Positions 1-6,740 of a DNA stretch of 7,996 nt are shown here, piece after piece; the first letter of the stretch is position 1; each line of letters begins with the position of its first letter. The stretch lies in NCBI GenBank assembly GCA_009781575.1, contig WQXW01000070.1:1-7996 (forward strand), given 5' to 3'. The notes beneath the pieces are model-generated. The model saw only the letters and a list, made by a program, of their open reading frames with translations, was not told where the DNA came from and made no database searches. The DNA comes from Solirubrobacterales bacterium (GTDB taxonomy: Bacteria; Actinomycetota; Thermoleophilia; Solirubrobacterales; Solirubrobacteraceae). Position numbers and translations under genes: made by a program.

Positions 1-1010
1 CCGAACGTCTCGATCATCACCGACACCGGGTGCGCCACGCCGATCGCGTAGGCGACCTGGATTTCGACGCGCTCCGCCAGGCCGGCGGCCACCACGTTCT
101 TGGCCACCCAGCGCGCGGCGTACGCGGCGGAGCGGTCGACCTTGGAGGGATCCTTGCCGGAGAACGCGCCGCCGCCGTGGCGCGCCATGCCGCCGTAGGT
201 GTCGACGATGATCTTGCGCCCCGTCAGGCCGCAGTCGCTCATCGGGCCGCCGATCACGAAGCGCCCGGTGGGGTTGACCAGGAAGTTGCGCATCAGCTTC
301 TTCTCGTCGTAGAGCTCCTCCGGCAGGATCGGGTGGAGCACGTGCTCGAAGAGGTCCGGCTTGATCAGCGTGTCCGCGTCGATGCCGTCGGAGTGCTGGG
401 TCGAGATCAGCACCTTCTCGATCTCCACCGGGCGCCCGTCCTGATAGCGCACCGTGACCTGGGTCTTGCCGTCGGGCCGCAGGTAGGGGAGCACCTCGCC
501 CTTGCGCACCTCCGCCAGCCGCTTGGCGAGCTGGTGCGCGAGCGAGATCGGCAGCGGCATCAGCGAGTCGGTCTCGTTGGTGGCGTAGCCGAACATCATC
601 CCCTGGTCGCCCGCGCCGGCCACGTCGAGCTCGTCGTCGTCGGAGGGGTCGTGGCGCGTCTCGAAGGCCGCGTCCACGCCCTGCGCGATGTCCGGCGACT
701 GCTTGTCGATCGCGCTGATCACCGCGCAGGTGTCGCAGTCGAAGCCGAACGCCGCGTTGTCGTAGCCGATGTGGCGGATCGCGCCGCGCACCACATCCTG
801 GATGTCCACGTAGGTCTCGGTGGTGATCTCCCCGGAGACGACCACCAGGCCGGTGTTGACGAGCGTCTCGCACGCCACCCGGCCGTAGGGGTCGTCGGCG
901 AGCACCGCGTCGAGCACGCCGTCCGATATCTGGTCGGCGATCTTGTCGGGGTGGCCCTCGGTGACCGACTCCGAGGTGAACAGGAACTCGCTGTCGGAAG
1001 GGTGGCTCAT
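1..1010 (-). CDS. metK: S-adenosylmethionine synthetase (methionine adenosyltransferase), C-terminus cut by window edge
   Basis: Makes S-adenosylmethionine from methionine and ATP in the cytoplasm, releasing phosphate and pyrophosphate. The reading frame from ATG at 1008-1010 runs to the left edge, giving 336 residues of a family usually about 380-400 long, so roughly 50-65 C-terminal residues are missing. Family signatures are clear: GHPDK at residues 19-23 (ATP/methionine site), [15 protein letters not shown] at about 132-146, and the glycine-rich loop [19 protein letters not shown] near residues 278-296. No in-frame ATG, GTG or TTG lies just upstream, which supports this start. The only Shine-Dalgarno-like stretch is GGAG about 14 nt upstream, so initiation looks weak or unusual. 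It lies 86 nt after der, on the same strand, and may be cotranscribed or have its own promoter. Identity is secure. Confidence 0.97.
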   Translation of the reverse strand, partial: MSHPSDSEFLFTSESVTEGHPDKIADQISDGVLDAVLADDPYGRVACETLVNTGLVVVSGEITTETYVDIQDVVRGAIRHIGYDNAAFGFDCDTCAVISAIDKQSPDIAQGVDAAFETRHDPSDDDELDVAGAGDQGMMFGYATNETDSLMPLPISLAHQLAKRLAEVRKGEVLPYLRPDGKTQVTVRYQDGRPVEIEKVLISTQHSDGIDADTLIKPDLFEHVLHPILPEELYDEKKLMRNFLVNPTGRFVIGGPMSDCGLTGRKIIVDTYGGMARHGGGAFSGKDPSKVDRSAAYAARWVAKNVVAAGLAERVEIQVAYAIGVAHPVSVMIETF

Positions 1011-1096
1011 GGTGTGGGGGTCGGCTCCAATGTGGATCGAGGGATGGCGAAGGGGGTTGCGGGCTGCGAAGCGTGGCCGCGGACGAACGGAGAAGT
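1011..1096 (-). promoter_or_regulatory. C-rich, G-poor der-metK spacer (possible 5' UTR / rut-like stretch)
   Basis: The 86-nt gap between the der stop and the metK start is, on the transcribed strand, unusually rich in C and poor in G over its last 60 nt (by hand count about 32 C against 9 G), unlike the neighbouring genes. C-over-G tracts are typical of Rho loading sites, so this could be a point of premature termination or a metK leader. I see no convincing -10/-35 pair, no hairpin with a T-run, and no recognisable SAM riboswitch; the gap is too short for most of those. Confidence 0.2.
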
Positions 1097-2443
1097 CTAT
1101 GCCGCGCGCGCGCCCGCGCGCTGGCGGCGCTCGACGAAGTCGATGATCAGCGGCACGCCGTCCATCCCGTAGCGGGCCCGCAGGCGGTTCTCCAGGAAGT
1201 AGGCGTAGTCACGCGTGACCCTCGTGCGCGAGTTGACCTGCAGCGCGAAGCGGGGAGGGCGCCGGCCGATCTGGGTCATGTAGATCAGCTTCAGGCGGTG
1301 GCCCGCGGCGCCGCGGCGTGTGCCCACCGGAGGCTGGCGCGCACGGGCGGCCTCCGCCAGGAAGCGGTTCAGCTCCGGCGTGGGGATTCGGCGGCCCGCG
1401 CGATCGCCCAGCGCAATCGCCTCCTCCAGCAGGCGCGCGACGTTGCGGCCGCTCAGCGCGCTGGCGGTCAGCACGCGCGGGCGCAGTCGCAGCCTCGCCG
1501 CCACGCGCGCGCGCTCGTGGTTCAGCGCCTCCTCGCCGCCCTCGTGCAGGTCCCACTTGTTCAACACCACCGCGGTCGCGCAGCCGGCCTTCATCGCCAG
1601 CTCCGCGATGCGCATGTCCTGCGCGGTCACGCCGGCGGTGGCGTCGCACACGACCAGCGCCACGTCGGCGCGCTCCGCAGCGCGCCGCGAGCGCAGCGCG
1701 GTGTAGTACTCGACCGAGTCGTCCACCTTAGAGGCGCGGCGCAGGCCGGCGGTGTCGATCAGCACCACCCGCCGCTCCCCCACGCGCAGCGGCAGGTCGA
1801 TCGCGTCGCGCGTGGTGCCGGCGCGCTCGGATACGATCACCCGCTCCTGTCCGGCGAAGCGGTTGACCAGCGAGGACTTGCCCACGTTGGGCCGCCCGAT
1901 GACCGCGAGGCGGACCTCATCCTCCTGCTCCTGCTCCTGCGCGCCGGGGGCCTCCGGCAGGAGCTCCACGATTCGATCCAGCAGATCGCCGGTGCCGAGC
2001 CCCTGCATCGCCGACACCGCCACCGGCTCGCCCAGCCCGAGCCGGTAGAAGTCCGCCGCCAGCGGGATGTCCGCCGCGGTGTCGCACTTGTTGGCGGCCA
2101 CGATCGCCGGCACCGCCGCGCGGCGCACCAGCTCCGCGAGCTCCTCATCGCCCGGGCGCGCGCCGGCGCGCGCGTCCACCACCAGCACCGCCACCTGCGC
2201 GTCGGCCAGCCCCGCGCGGGCCTGATCGCGGATCGAGTGCGCCAGGGGATCGTCGTCGCGCAGGTCCACCCCCCCGGTGTCGATCAGCGCAAAGCGCGCG
2301 CCGTTCCACTCGCACTCGATCTCGTTGCGGTCGCGGGTGACCCCGGGGCGCTCGTGCACCACCGCCTGGCGCGTGCCGGCGAGGCGGTTGACCAGCGATG
2401 ACTTCCCCACGTTGGGGTAGCCGAGGACAGCGACCTTGAGCAT
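1097..2443 (-). CDS. der: Ribosome assembly GTPase Der (EngA)
   Basis: Essential double GTPase that acts in maturation of the 50S ribosomal subunit. The 448-residue protein has the full family layout. The first G domain has GYPNVGKSS at residues 8-16, DTGG at 55-58 and NKCD at 118-121. A short acidic Q/E linker (about 169-176) follows. The second G domain has GRPNVGKSS at 183-191, DTAG at 230-233 and NKWD at 295-298. A C-terminal KH-like domain (about 355-440) ends in the typical [12 protein letters not shown]. Length is normal (family about 430-490). The start is ATG at 2441-2443, three bases after the cmk stop. It lacks a good Shine-Dalgarno and lies in a 7-bp hairpin, so translation probably depends on ribosomes finishing cmk. 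The stop is TAG at 1097-1099. The linker is encoded by three CTCCTG hexamers. Identity is secure. Confidence 0.97.
   Translation of the reverse strand: MLKVAVLGYPNVGKSSLVNRLAGTRQAVVHERPGVTRDRNEIECEWNGARFALIDTGGVDLRDDDPLAHSIRDQARAGLADAQVAVLVVDARAGARPGDEELAELVRRAAVPAIVAANKCDTAADIPLAADFYRLGLGEPVAVSAMQGLGTGDLLDRIVELLPEAPGAQEQEQEDEVRLAVIGRPNVGKSSLVNRFAGQERVIVSERAGTTRDAIDLPLRVGERRVVLIDTAGLRRASKVDDSVEYYTALRSRRAAERADVALVVCDATAGVTAQDMRIAELAMKAGCATAVVLNKWDLHEGGEEALNHERARVAARLRLRPRVLTASALSGRNVARLLEEAIALGDRAGRRIPTPELNRFLAEAARARQPPVGTRRGAAGHRLKLIYMTQIGRRPPRFALQVNSRTRVTRDYAYFLENRLRARYGMDGVPLIIDFVERRQRAGARAA
1922..1939. repeat. Hexanucleotide repeat (CTCCTG)x3 in the der linker
   Basis: Three perfect tandem CTCCTG units encode alternating Glu-Gln in the linker between the two G domains. 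It is in frame, so gain or loss of a unit would only change linker length. Such linkers vary among Der proteins. Confidence 0.75.
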
Positions 2444-2451
2444 CGCTCAAG
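2435..2451 (-). promoter_or_regulatory. Start-codon hairpin at the cmk-der junction
   Basis: On the transcribed strand a perfect 7-bp stem (CTTGAGC / GCTCAAG) closes a 3-nt loop, GAT. The 5' arm contains the cmk stop codon TGA (2447-2449). The der ATG (2441-2443) starts in the loop, and its G forms the first pair of the 3' arm. There is no GGAGG-like site upstream of der. Inference: free initiation at der is blocked until a ribosome terminating on cmk opens the stem, coupling the two genes. Confidence 0.5.
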
Positions 2452-3130
2452 TATGGCCAACGCCGCCCGCGCCGCCGGCCAGCTCCGCGATCCTGGTCAC
2501 GGCCTGGGCGACAGTGAGGCCGGTGGTGTCGAGACACACCGAGTCCGGGGCCGCGCGCAGGGGGCTGTGGCTGCGTTGGGTGTCGCGCCGATCGCGCTCG
2601 CGCTGCTCGGCCATCACGCGCCCCGGCTCGGCGCCGAGCTCCGCCGCGCGCCGGCGCGCGCGCTCCCCCGGGTCGGCGGTGAGGTAGATCTTCAGATCCG
2701 CGCCCGGCGCGACCACGGTGCCGATGTCGCGCCCCTCCACCACCCACCCGCCACCGGAGATCAGCTCGCGCTGCTTTGCCACCAGCACCTCGCGCACGCG
2801 CGGATCGGCGGCCACGCGCGAGGCCGCCTCGGAGACCTCCGGCGTGCGGATCTCCGCGCTCACGTCGCGCCCGTCCAGCAGCACGGTGGCCCGCCCGCCG
2901 GCGCCGGTGCCGGTGCCGGTGCCGCGCAGCTCGATGCGGCTGGCGCGGGCCAGTGCGGCGGGATCCTCCGAGGGGCGCTCCAGCGCGAGCAGAGCGACCG
3001 AGCGATACAGCGCGCCGCTGTCGAGGTAGGTGAGCCCCAGCCGCGCGGCGAGCGCGCGCGCCACGGTCGACTTGCCCGCCGCCGCGGGGCCGTCGATCGC
3101 GATCACATACACAATCCCTCGATCGCTCAC
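2447..3130 (-). CDS. cmk: Cytidylate kinase
   Basis: Phosphorylates CMP and dCMP with ATP to feed nucleotide pools; a cytoplasmic P-loop NMP kinase. Seen in the protein (227 residues from this start): the P-loop GPAAAGKST at 14-22, the CMP-binding YLDSGALYR at about 36-43, GRDIGTVV at 133-140, and the lid/base-recognition stretch RDRRDTQRSHSPLRAAPD at about 179-196. Length fits the family (about 215-235). The start is uncertain. GTG at 3128-3130 overlaps the aroA stop as GTGA with GGAGG 10 nt upstream, the classic coupled junction, and is used here. GTG at 3134-3136 (4 nt from GGAGG) and GTG at 3104-3106 (protein starting MIAIDGP, with GAGGG 9 nt upstream) are alternatives. A Gly-Thr hexanucleotide repeat sits near residues 70-76. 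der follows after 3 nt. Identity is secure. Confidence 0.95.
   Translation of the reverse strand: MSDRGIVYVIAIDGPAAAGKSTVARALAARLGLTYLDSGALYRSVALLALERPSEDPAALARASRIELRGTGTGTGAGGRATVLLDGRDVSAEIRTPEVSEAASRVAADPRVREVLVAKQRELISGGGWVVEGRDIGTVVAPGADLKIYLTADPGERARRRAAELGAEPGRVMAEQRERDRRDTQRSHSPLRAAPDSVCLDTTGLTVAQAVTRIAELAGGAGGVGHT
2897..2924. repeat. Hexanucleotide repeat (GCCGGT) inside cmk
   Basis: Three perfect GCCGGT units at 2903-2920 are preceded by one degenerate unit (GCCGGC, 2897-2902) and followed by a partial one. In frame it encodes a Gly-Thr run (GTGTGTG) between the CMP-binding region and the segment reading VLLDGRDVSAEIR. It looks like a slippage-prone array in a tolerated surface loop. 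Confidence 0.75.
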
Positions 3131-4422
3131 CGGCACAATGCCTCCAGATCGGCGACGAACCCGGGATACGACACAGCGGCGGCGTCCATGCCGAGCACCT
3201 CGACCCCCTCGCGCGAGGCCAGCCCCGCGACCGCTCCCAGCATCGCCAGCCGGTGGTCGCCCCGCGCATCGAGCACCCCCCCGCGCAGCCCGCCCCCGCC
3301 GCGCACGTGGAAGCCGTCGTCGGTGGCCTCGATCTCGGCGCCCAGCGCGGAGAGCCCCTCCACGACCGCGGCGATGCGGTCGGACTCCTTCACGCGCAGC
3401 TCCTGGGCGCCGCGCACCACGGTCTCACCCTCCGCAAAGCAGCCCAGCAACGCCACGAGCGGCAGCTCGTCGATCGCCAGCGGCACCTCCTCCCCCTCCA
3501 CCACCGTTCCCTCGAGCGGGCCGGCCGCCACGTCGAGGTCGCTCACCGGCTCCTCGCCCCGGAGCTCGCCGCTCTCCTCCTCGAAGCCGCCCACCACGAT
3601 CCCGCCCATGCGCGCGAGGATGCGGAAGAAGCCACACCTGGTCCAGTTGACGCCCATGTCGCGGATCAACAGGCGCGAGCCCGGCACGATCAGCCCGGCG
3701 GCCACGAGGAACGCCGCGGAACTGGGGTCGCCCGGCACGCGCACCCGCTCGAGCGTCAGCTCGTCGGCGTTGGTCACGGTCACGTGGTGGCCGAAGCGGC
3801 GGATCTTCACACCCGCGCTCAGCAGCAGCCGCTCGGTGTGATCGCGGCTGCGCGCCGGCTCGCCCACGGTGGTCGCGCCATCGGCCAGCAGCGCCGCCAG
3901 CAGCACGCACGACTTCACCTGCGCACTGGCCACCGGCAGCTCATATGAGATCGCGCGCAGGCGCCCGCCACGCACCACCACGGGCGGGAAGCGGCCCTCG
4001 CGCGCCTGCACATCCGCGCCCATCTGGCGCAGCGGCTCGGCCACGCGGTCCACCGGCCGCCCGCGGATCGAGCTGTCACCGTCGAGCGTGACCTCCAGAC
4101 CCTCCTGGCCCGCCAGCCAGCCGGGCAGCAGGCGCAGCAGCGTGCCGGCGTTGCCCACGTCGATCGCGCCGCCGGGGTCGCGCGCCTCGCGCAGCCCCGT
4201 GCCCCGCACCAGCACATCCCGCTCGCGCCGCTCGACCAGCGCGCCGAGCGCGCTCGCCGCGCGCAGGGTCGAGTCGGTGTCGGCCGCGCGCAGGTAGTTC
4301 TCGATGCGCACCGGCTCCGGCGCCATCGCCCCCAGCAGCGCCGCGCGGTGGGATATGGACTTATCGGAAGGCGGGGTGAGCTCCCCAGTCAGCTTGTCCG
4401 CCGGCCCGAACCGCACATTCAT
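3127..4422 (-). CDS. aroA: 3-phosphoshikimate 1-carboxyvinyltransferase (EPSP synthase)
   Basis: Sixth shikimate step: joins shikimate 3-phosphate and phosphoenolpyruvate to give EPSP; cytoplasmic. The 431-residue protein spans the two-domain fold at normal length. Visible signatures: SDKSISHR at 19-26 (Lys21 and Arg26 of the substrate site), GNAGTLLR at 90-97, SAQVK at 166-170, RDHTE at 193-197, NWTR at 259-262, the catalytic Asp318 in IDELP, and KESDR at 345-349. SAQxK, RxHxE and NxTR are motifs used to define class II (glyphosate-insensitive) enzymes. However, the class II GDK(S/T) reads SDKS here, and the glycine matching E. coli Gly96 is kept (Gly93), where strain CP4 has Ala. Glyphosate response therefore cannot be read off. 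The start is ATG at 4420-4422, 13 nt after tyrA, with only a weak upstream AGGG. The stop TGA overlaps the cmk GTG. Identity is secure. Confidence 0.97.
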   Translation of the reverse strand: MNVRFGPADKLTGELTPPSDKSISHRAALLGAMAPEPVRIENYLRAADTDSTLRAASALGALVERRERDVLVRGTGLREARDPGGAIDVGNAGTLLRLLPGWLAGQEGLEVTLDGDSSIRGRPVDRVAEPLRQMGADVQAREGRFPPVVVRGGRLRAISYELPVASAQVKSCVLLAALLADGATTVGEPARSRDHTERLLLSAGVKIRRFGHHVTVTNADELTLERVRVPGDPSSAAFLVAAGLIVPGSRLLIRDMGVNWTRCGFFRILARMGGIVVGGFEEESGELRGEEPVSDLDVAAGPLEGTVVEGEEVPLAIDELPLVALLGCFAEGETVVRGAQELRVKESDRIAAVVEGLSALGAEIEATDDGFHVRGGGGLRGGVLDARGDHRLAMLGAVAGLASREGVEVLGMDAAAVSYPGFVADLEALCR

Positions 4423-4435
4423 CGTGCCGCTAACC

Positions 4436-5359
4436 CTACGAGTCGAGCCGCGTCGCGCGCCCGCCCGAGCCCTCGCGCCCGGGGGGGCGCTTGCGATCGA
4501 TGGGGCCCTCGCTCCCGACGAGCCTCTCGCGATCGGCGCGGGCGGCCTCGATCCAGGCGGCCAGCGGGCGCGGCTCGCCGGCGGCGATCAGCTCTCGCAC
4601 CGCCGCCAGGCGGTTGGAGGTGTCGTCGATCGCCTCCAGCAGCGCGGCGCGGTTGGCGAGATAGATGTCGGTCCAGATCGCGTTGTTGGCGCCCGCCACG
4701 CGGGTGGCGTCGCGGAAGCTCGGGCCCGCCGCCGCGCCCGGGCCCGCGCCCGCGGCCGCGCCGCGCGCCGGCGCGGCGCGCGCGGCCTGCGCGACCAGCA
4801 CGTTGGCCAGCACGTGCGGGAGGTGGGAGACGGTCGCCATCAGGCGATCGTGCGCCTCCGGATCGATGCTCTCGGGACGGGCGCCCATCGCGACGATCAG
4901 CCCGCGCAGGCGCTCATACAGCTCGCTCGCGGTGCCCGGCCGAGGTGTGAGGTACCAGGTGGCGCGCTCGAACAGGTTCCCGCGCGCGTGCTCCACCCCC
5001 GCGGTCTCCGCGCCGGCGAGCGGGTGGCCTCCGATGAAGCGCCGGTCGAGCTCGAGCTCGGCGAGCGCGCGCTTGGTGGAGCCCACGTCGCTGACGACGC
5101 AGTCGGGGCCGCTCGCGGCGAGCGCGGCGCGCGTCGCGTCGGCCAGCGCACCGACCGGTGCGGCGACGAACACCGCCTGCGCGCCCTCCACCGCGCCCGC
5201 CAGCTCGGGGGCGGTCTCGTCGAGCACGCCCAGCTCGAGCGCGCGCGCGAGCACCTCCCCGTCGGGGTCGAAGCCGCGCACGCGCGCGCCGGCGCGGTCG
5301 CGCAGCGCGAGGCCGATCGAGCCGCCGATCAGCCCCACACCGACAACCGCAACCCTCAA
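4436..5359 (-). CDS. tyrA: Prephenate dehydrogenase (tyrosine biosynthesis)
   Basis: Oxidatively decarboxylates prephenate (possibly arogenate) on the way to tyrosine; cytoplasmic. The 307-residue protein begins with a Rossmann fold: GVGLIGGS at 7-14, then an acidic Asp31 at the end of the second strand, which favours NAD+ over NADP+. HPLAG at 112-116 and SHLPH at 178-182 carry the conserved histidines, and FRDATRVA at 215-222 is typical of the C-terminal dimer domain. Between them, residues about 192-213 are almost only Ala, Gly, Pro and Arg; the spacing is near normal, so this is a low-complexity replacement of a helix rather than a large insertion. There is no C-terminal ACT domain, so tyrosine feedback would need another site. 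The start is TTG (5357-5359), 22 nt after aroF; no ATG or GTG in frame precedes the Rossmann motif. aroA follows after 13 nt. Prephenate versus arogenate specificity is not resolved. Confidence 0.94.
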   Translation of the reverse strand: MRVAVVGVGLIGGSIGLALRDRAGARVRGFDPDGEVLARALELGVLDETAPELAGAVEGAQAVFVAAPVGALADATRAALAASGPDCVVSDVGSTKRALAELELDRRFIGGHPLAGAETAGVEHARGNLFERATWYLTPRPGTASELYERLRGLIVAMGARPESIDPEAHDRLMATVSHLPHVLANVLVAQAARAAPARGAAAGAGPGAAAGPSFRDATRVAGANNAIWTDIYLANRAALLEAIDDTSNRLAAVRELIAAGEPRPLAAWIEAARADRERLVGSEGPIDRKRPPGREGSGGRATRLDS

Positions 5360-5382
5360 CGGCCGCCCGCCGATCGCGCCAT
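5356..5382 (-). other. Eight-codon minicistron bridging aroF and tyrA
   Basis: The aroF stop overlaps an ATG as TGATG (5380-5384). That ATG opens a frame of eight codons (MARSAGGR) whose TGA stop (5356-5358) overlaps the TTG start of tyrA as TTGA. A ribosome could step from aroF to the minicistron to tyrA by two termination-reinitiation events. The geometry is certain; a function is inference, and chance is quite possible at this length. Confidence 0.25.
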
Positions 5383-6419
5383 CAGGCGGCGGCGAGCGCC
5401 TTGCCGGCGAGCGCCGCCGCGCGCCGCACGTCGGAGGCGTATTCGGCGAACGTCTCGGTGAACAGCTGCTGGGGCCCGTCGCACACGGCCTCCTCCGGTT
5501 TGGGGTGCACCTCGACGATGATGCCGTCCGCGCCGGCGGCGGCGGCAGCCAGCGAGAGCGGCGGCACCAGATCGCGCCGCCCCGCGGCGTGGCTGGGATC
5601 GACGATCACGGGCAGATGCGAGAGTTCCTTGAGCACCGGCACCGCCATCAGATCGAGTGTCACACGGCGGTGATCGGTCTCGAAGGTGCGTATGCCCCGC
5701 TCGCACAGCATCACGTTGGGGTTGCCCTCCTTCAGGATGTACTCGGCGGCCATCAGCAGCTCATCGAGCGTCGAGGAGAGGCCGCGCTTGAGCAGCGCGG
5801 GCCGGCCGCTGCGGCCCACCTCGGCCAGCAGCGGGTAGTTCTGCATGTTGCGCGCCCCGATCTGGATCACGTCGGCGACCTCGAGCACCAGCTCCAGATC
5901 GCGCAGGTCCATCAGCTCGGTGACGACCGGCAGCCCGCTCTGCGCCTTGGCCTCGGCCAGCAGGCGCAGCCCCTCCTGCCCCAGGCCCTGGAAGGCGTAG
6001 GGGGAGGTGCGCGGCTTGTAGGCGCCGCCGCGGAAGAGCGAGGCCCCCGCGTCGCGCACCACCTGCGCGGTCTCGAGCGTCTGCGCGCGCGACTCCACCG
6101 TGCAGGGGCCGGCGATCAGGGTGAAGTGCTCGCCCCCGACCTTGGCGCCGGCGATGTCGAGCACCGTGCGCTCGCCGTGGCGGAACTGCGAGGAGGCCAG
6201 CTTGTAGGGCTTGAGGATCGGCACCACGCGATCCACGCCGGCCTCCCCTTCCAGGCCGATGCTTTCGACGCTCACGTCCTGCTCCACGTCGCCGATCGCG
6301 CCGATCACCGTGACGCGCGCGCCGGTGCTGCGATGGGCGCGCGCGCCGGCTCGCTCGACCTTGCTCACAACCGCCGCGATCTGCTCCTCGGTCGCGGTCT
6401 CCTTCATGACGATCATCAT
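5382..6419 (-). CDS. aroF: 3-deoxy-7-phosphoheptulonate (DAHP) synthase, type I-beta with N-terminal regulatory domain
   Basis: First committed step of the shikimate pathway: condenses phosphoenolpyruvate with erythrose 4-phosphate. The 345-residue protein closely follows the Thermotoga maritima type. A ferredoxin-like regulatory domain covers about residues 1-70; in that family it mediates feedback by Tyr/Phe. The linker [10 protein letters not shown] follows, then the (beta/alpha)8 barrel with IAGPCTVES (Cys106), [15 protein letters not shown] at 131-145, LLKRG at 209-213, [13 protein letters not shown] at 273-285 (His277), IVEVHP (Glu303) and Asp314. These match the metal ligands Cys, His, Glu and Asp. 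Two adjacent ATGs (6417-6419, 6414-6416) are candidates; AGGAAG lies 5 or 8 nt upstream, a good Shine-Dalgarno for either. It is the first full gene of the aromatic operon, preceded by a structured leader with a candidate aromatic leader peptide. Confidence 0.97.
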   Translation of the reverse strand: MMIVMKETATEEQIAAVVSKVERAGARAHRSTGARVTVIGAIGDVEQDVSVESIGLEGEAGVDRVVPILKPYKLASSQFRHGERTVLDIAGAKVGGEHFTLIAGPCTVESRAQTLETAQVVRDAGASLFRGGAYKPRTSPYAFQGLGQEGLRLLAEAKAQSGLPVVTELMDLRDLELVLEVADVIQIGARNMQNYPLLAEVGRSGRPALLKRGLSSTLDELLMAAEYILKEGNPNVMLCERGIRTFETDHRRVTLDLMAVPVLKELSHLPVIVDPSHAAGRRDLVPPLSLAAAAAGADGIIVEVHPKPEEAVCDGPQQLFTETFAEYASDVRRAAALAGKALAAA

Positions 6420-6454
6420 CGAATCTTCCTTTCCGAAATCTGGATGTTAGGTGG

Positions 6455-6613
6455 GGCGCCTGTGCGTGGGCGCCGTCGCTGCGGGCCCGCTGTGCGTGAG
6501 GACGGCCGTGACTCCGGCCGGGTGGGCGCCGTGCGCCCGTGAGAGCGGCGCTCGCCCTCGAACGGTTCGAGGGCCAGGAGCGGCCGCGGTCCCGCTCACG
6601 CCGGGGGCGGCCG
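6455..6613 (-). promoter_or_regulatory. Ladder of stem-loops in the aroF leader RNA
   Basis: Five GC-rich hairpins lie between the candidate leader ORF and the aroF ribosome binding site. In transcription order they are: 6581-6613 (7-bp CGGCCGC stem plus an inner 4-bp CCCG/CGGG stem, loop 6595-6601); 6554-6574 (10-bp arms GCCCTCGAAC / GTTCGAGGGC around one base); 6524-6538 (6 bp, 3-nt loop); 6503-6520 (CGGCCG arms, 6-nt loop); and 6455-6474 (GGCGCC arms, 8-nt loop). A loopless palindrome GCGGGCCCGC is at 6481-6490. None is followed by a T-run. The first starts six bases after the leader ORF stop, so a ribosome there would disturb it. Pairing is visible; regulatory use is inference. Confidence 0.45.
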
Positions 6614-6619
6614 GAGCGC

Positions 6620-6736
6620 CTAGCTAAATCGCCAGGCGTAGTGGAAGGAGAAAGCGAAGGTCCGCGCCGCCCCGCCCGCGCGGGGGCCGGTCTCGGAAGC
6701 GCCGTGCGAGGTCGATGCGGACCGCGAACCGAACAT
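6620..6736 (-). CDS. Candidate aromatic-rich leader peptide upstream of aroF (38 aa)
   Basis: A 38-codon ORF starts at ATG (6734-6736) and ends at TAG (6620-6622), 200 nt before aroF. An in-frame TAA six codons upstream fixes its left boundary, and no other ATG, GTG or TTG lies in frame. Its first 25 residues are ordinary (Ser, Gly, Ala, Arg), but the last 12 read FAFSFHYAWRFS: four Phe, one Tyr, one Trp and one His immediately before the stop. Aromatic codons are scarce by chance in DNA this GC-rich. Clustered codons for the pathway end products, just before a stop and a strong hairpin, are the hallmark of amino-acid attenuation leaders. The Shine-Dalgarno is weak (GGA about 9 nt upstream), or the message may be almost leaderless. 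I recognise no homologue. The alternative is that a chance pyrimidine tract produces the Phe and Ser codons. Expression is not shown. Confidence 0.5.
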   Translation of the reverse strand: MFGSRSASTSHGASETGPRAGGAARTFAFSFHYAWRFS

Positions 6737-6740
6737 GATC

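Noticed and set aside
1011..1096. SAM riboswitch before metK
   Set aside because: The gap is only 86 nt, C-rich, and has no paired helices resembling SAM riboswitch classes.
6460..6532. Short direct repeats CTGTGCGTG and GTGGGCGCCGT as a CRISPR-like or mobile element signature
   Set aside because: Only two copies each, different spacing (30 and 56 bp), no spacers or cas genes, and no transposase or target duplication nearby.
4665..6542. 625-codon open frame on the plus strand, opposite tyrA and aroF
   Set aside because: It is antisense to two clearly recognised genes, has Ala/Arg/Gly/Pro-rich low-complexity content and no recognisable motif; long antisense frames are expected in very GC-rich coding DNA. 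The same holds for plus-strand frames at 30-1172, 1073-2401 and 2453-3841.
6554..6574. 10-bp inverted repeat as an intrinsic terminator
   Set aside because: No T-run on either strand after the stem; kept only as part of the hairpin ladder.
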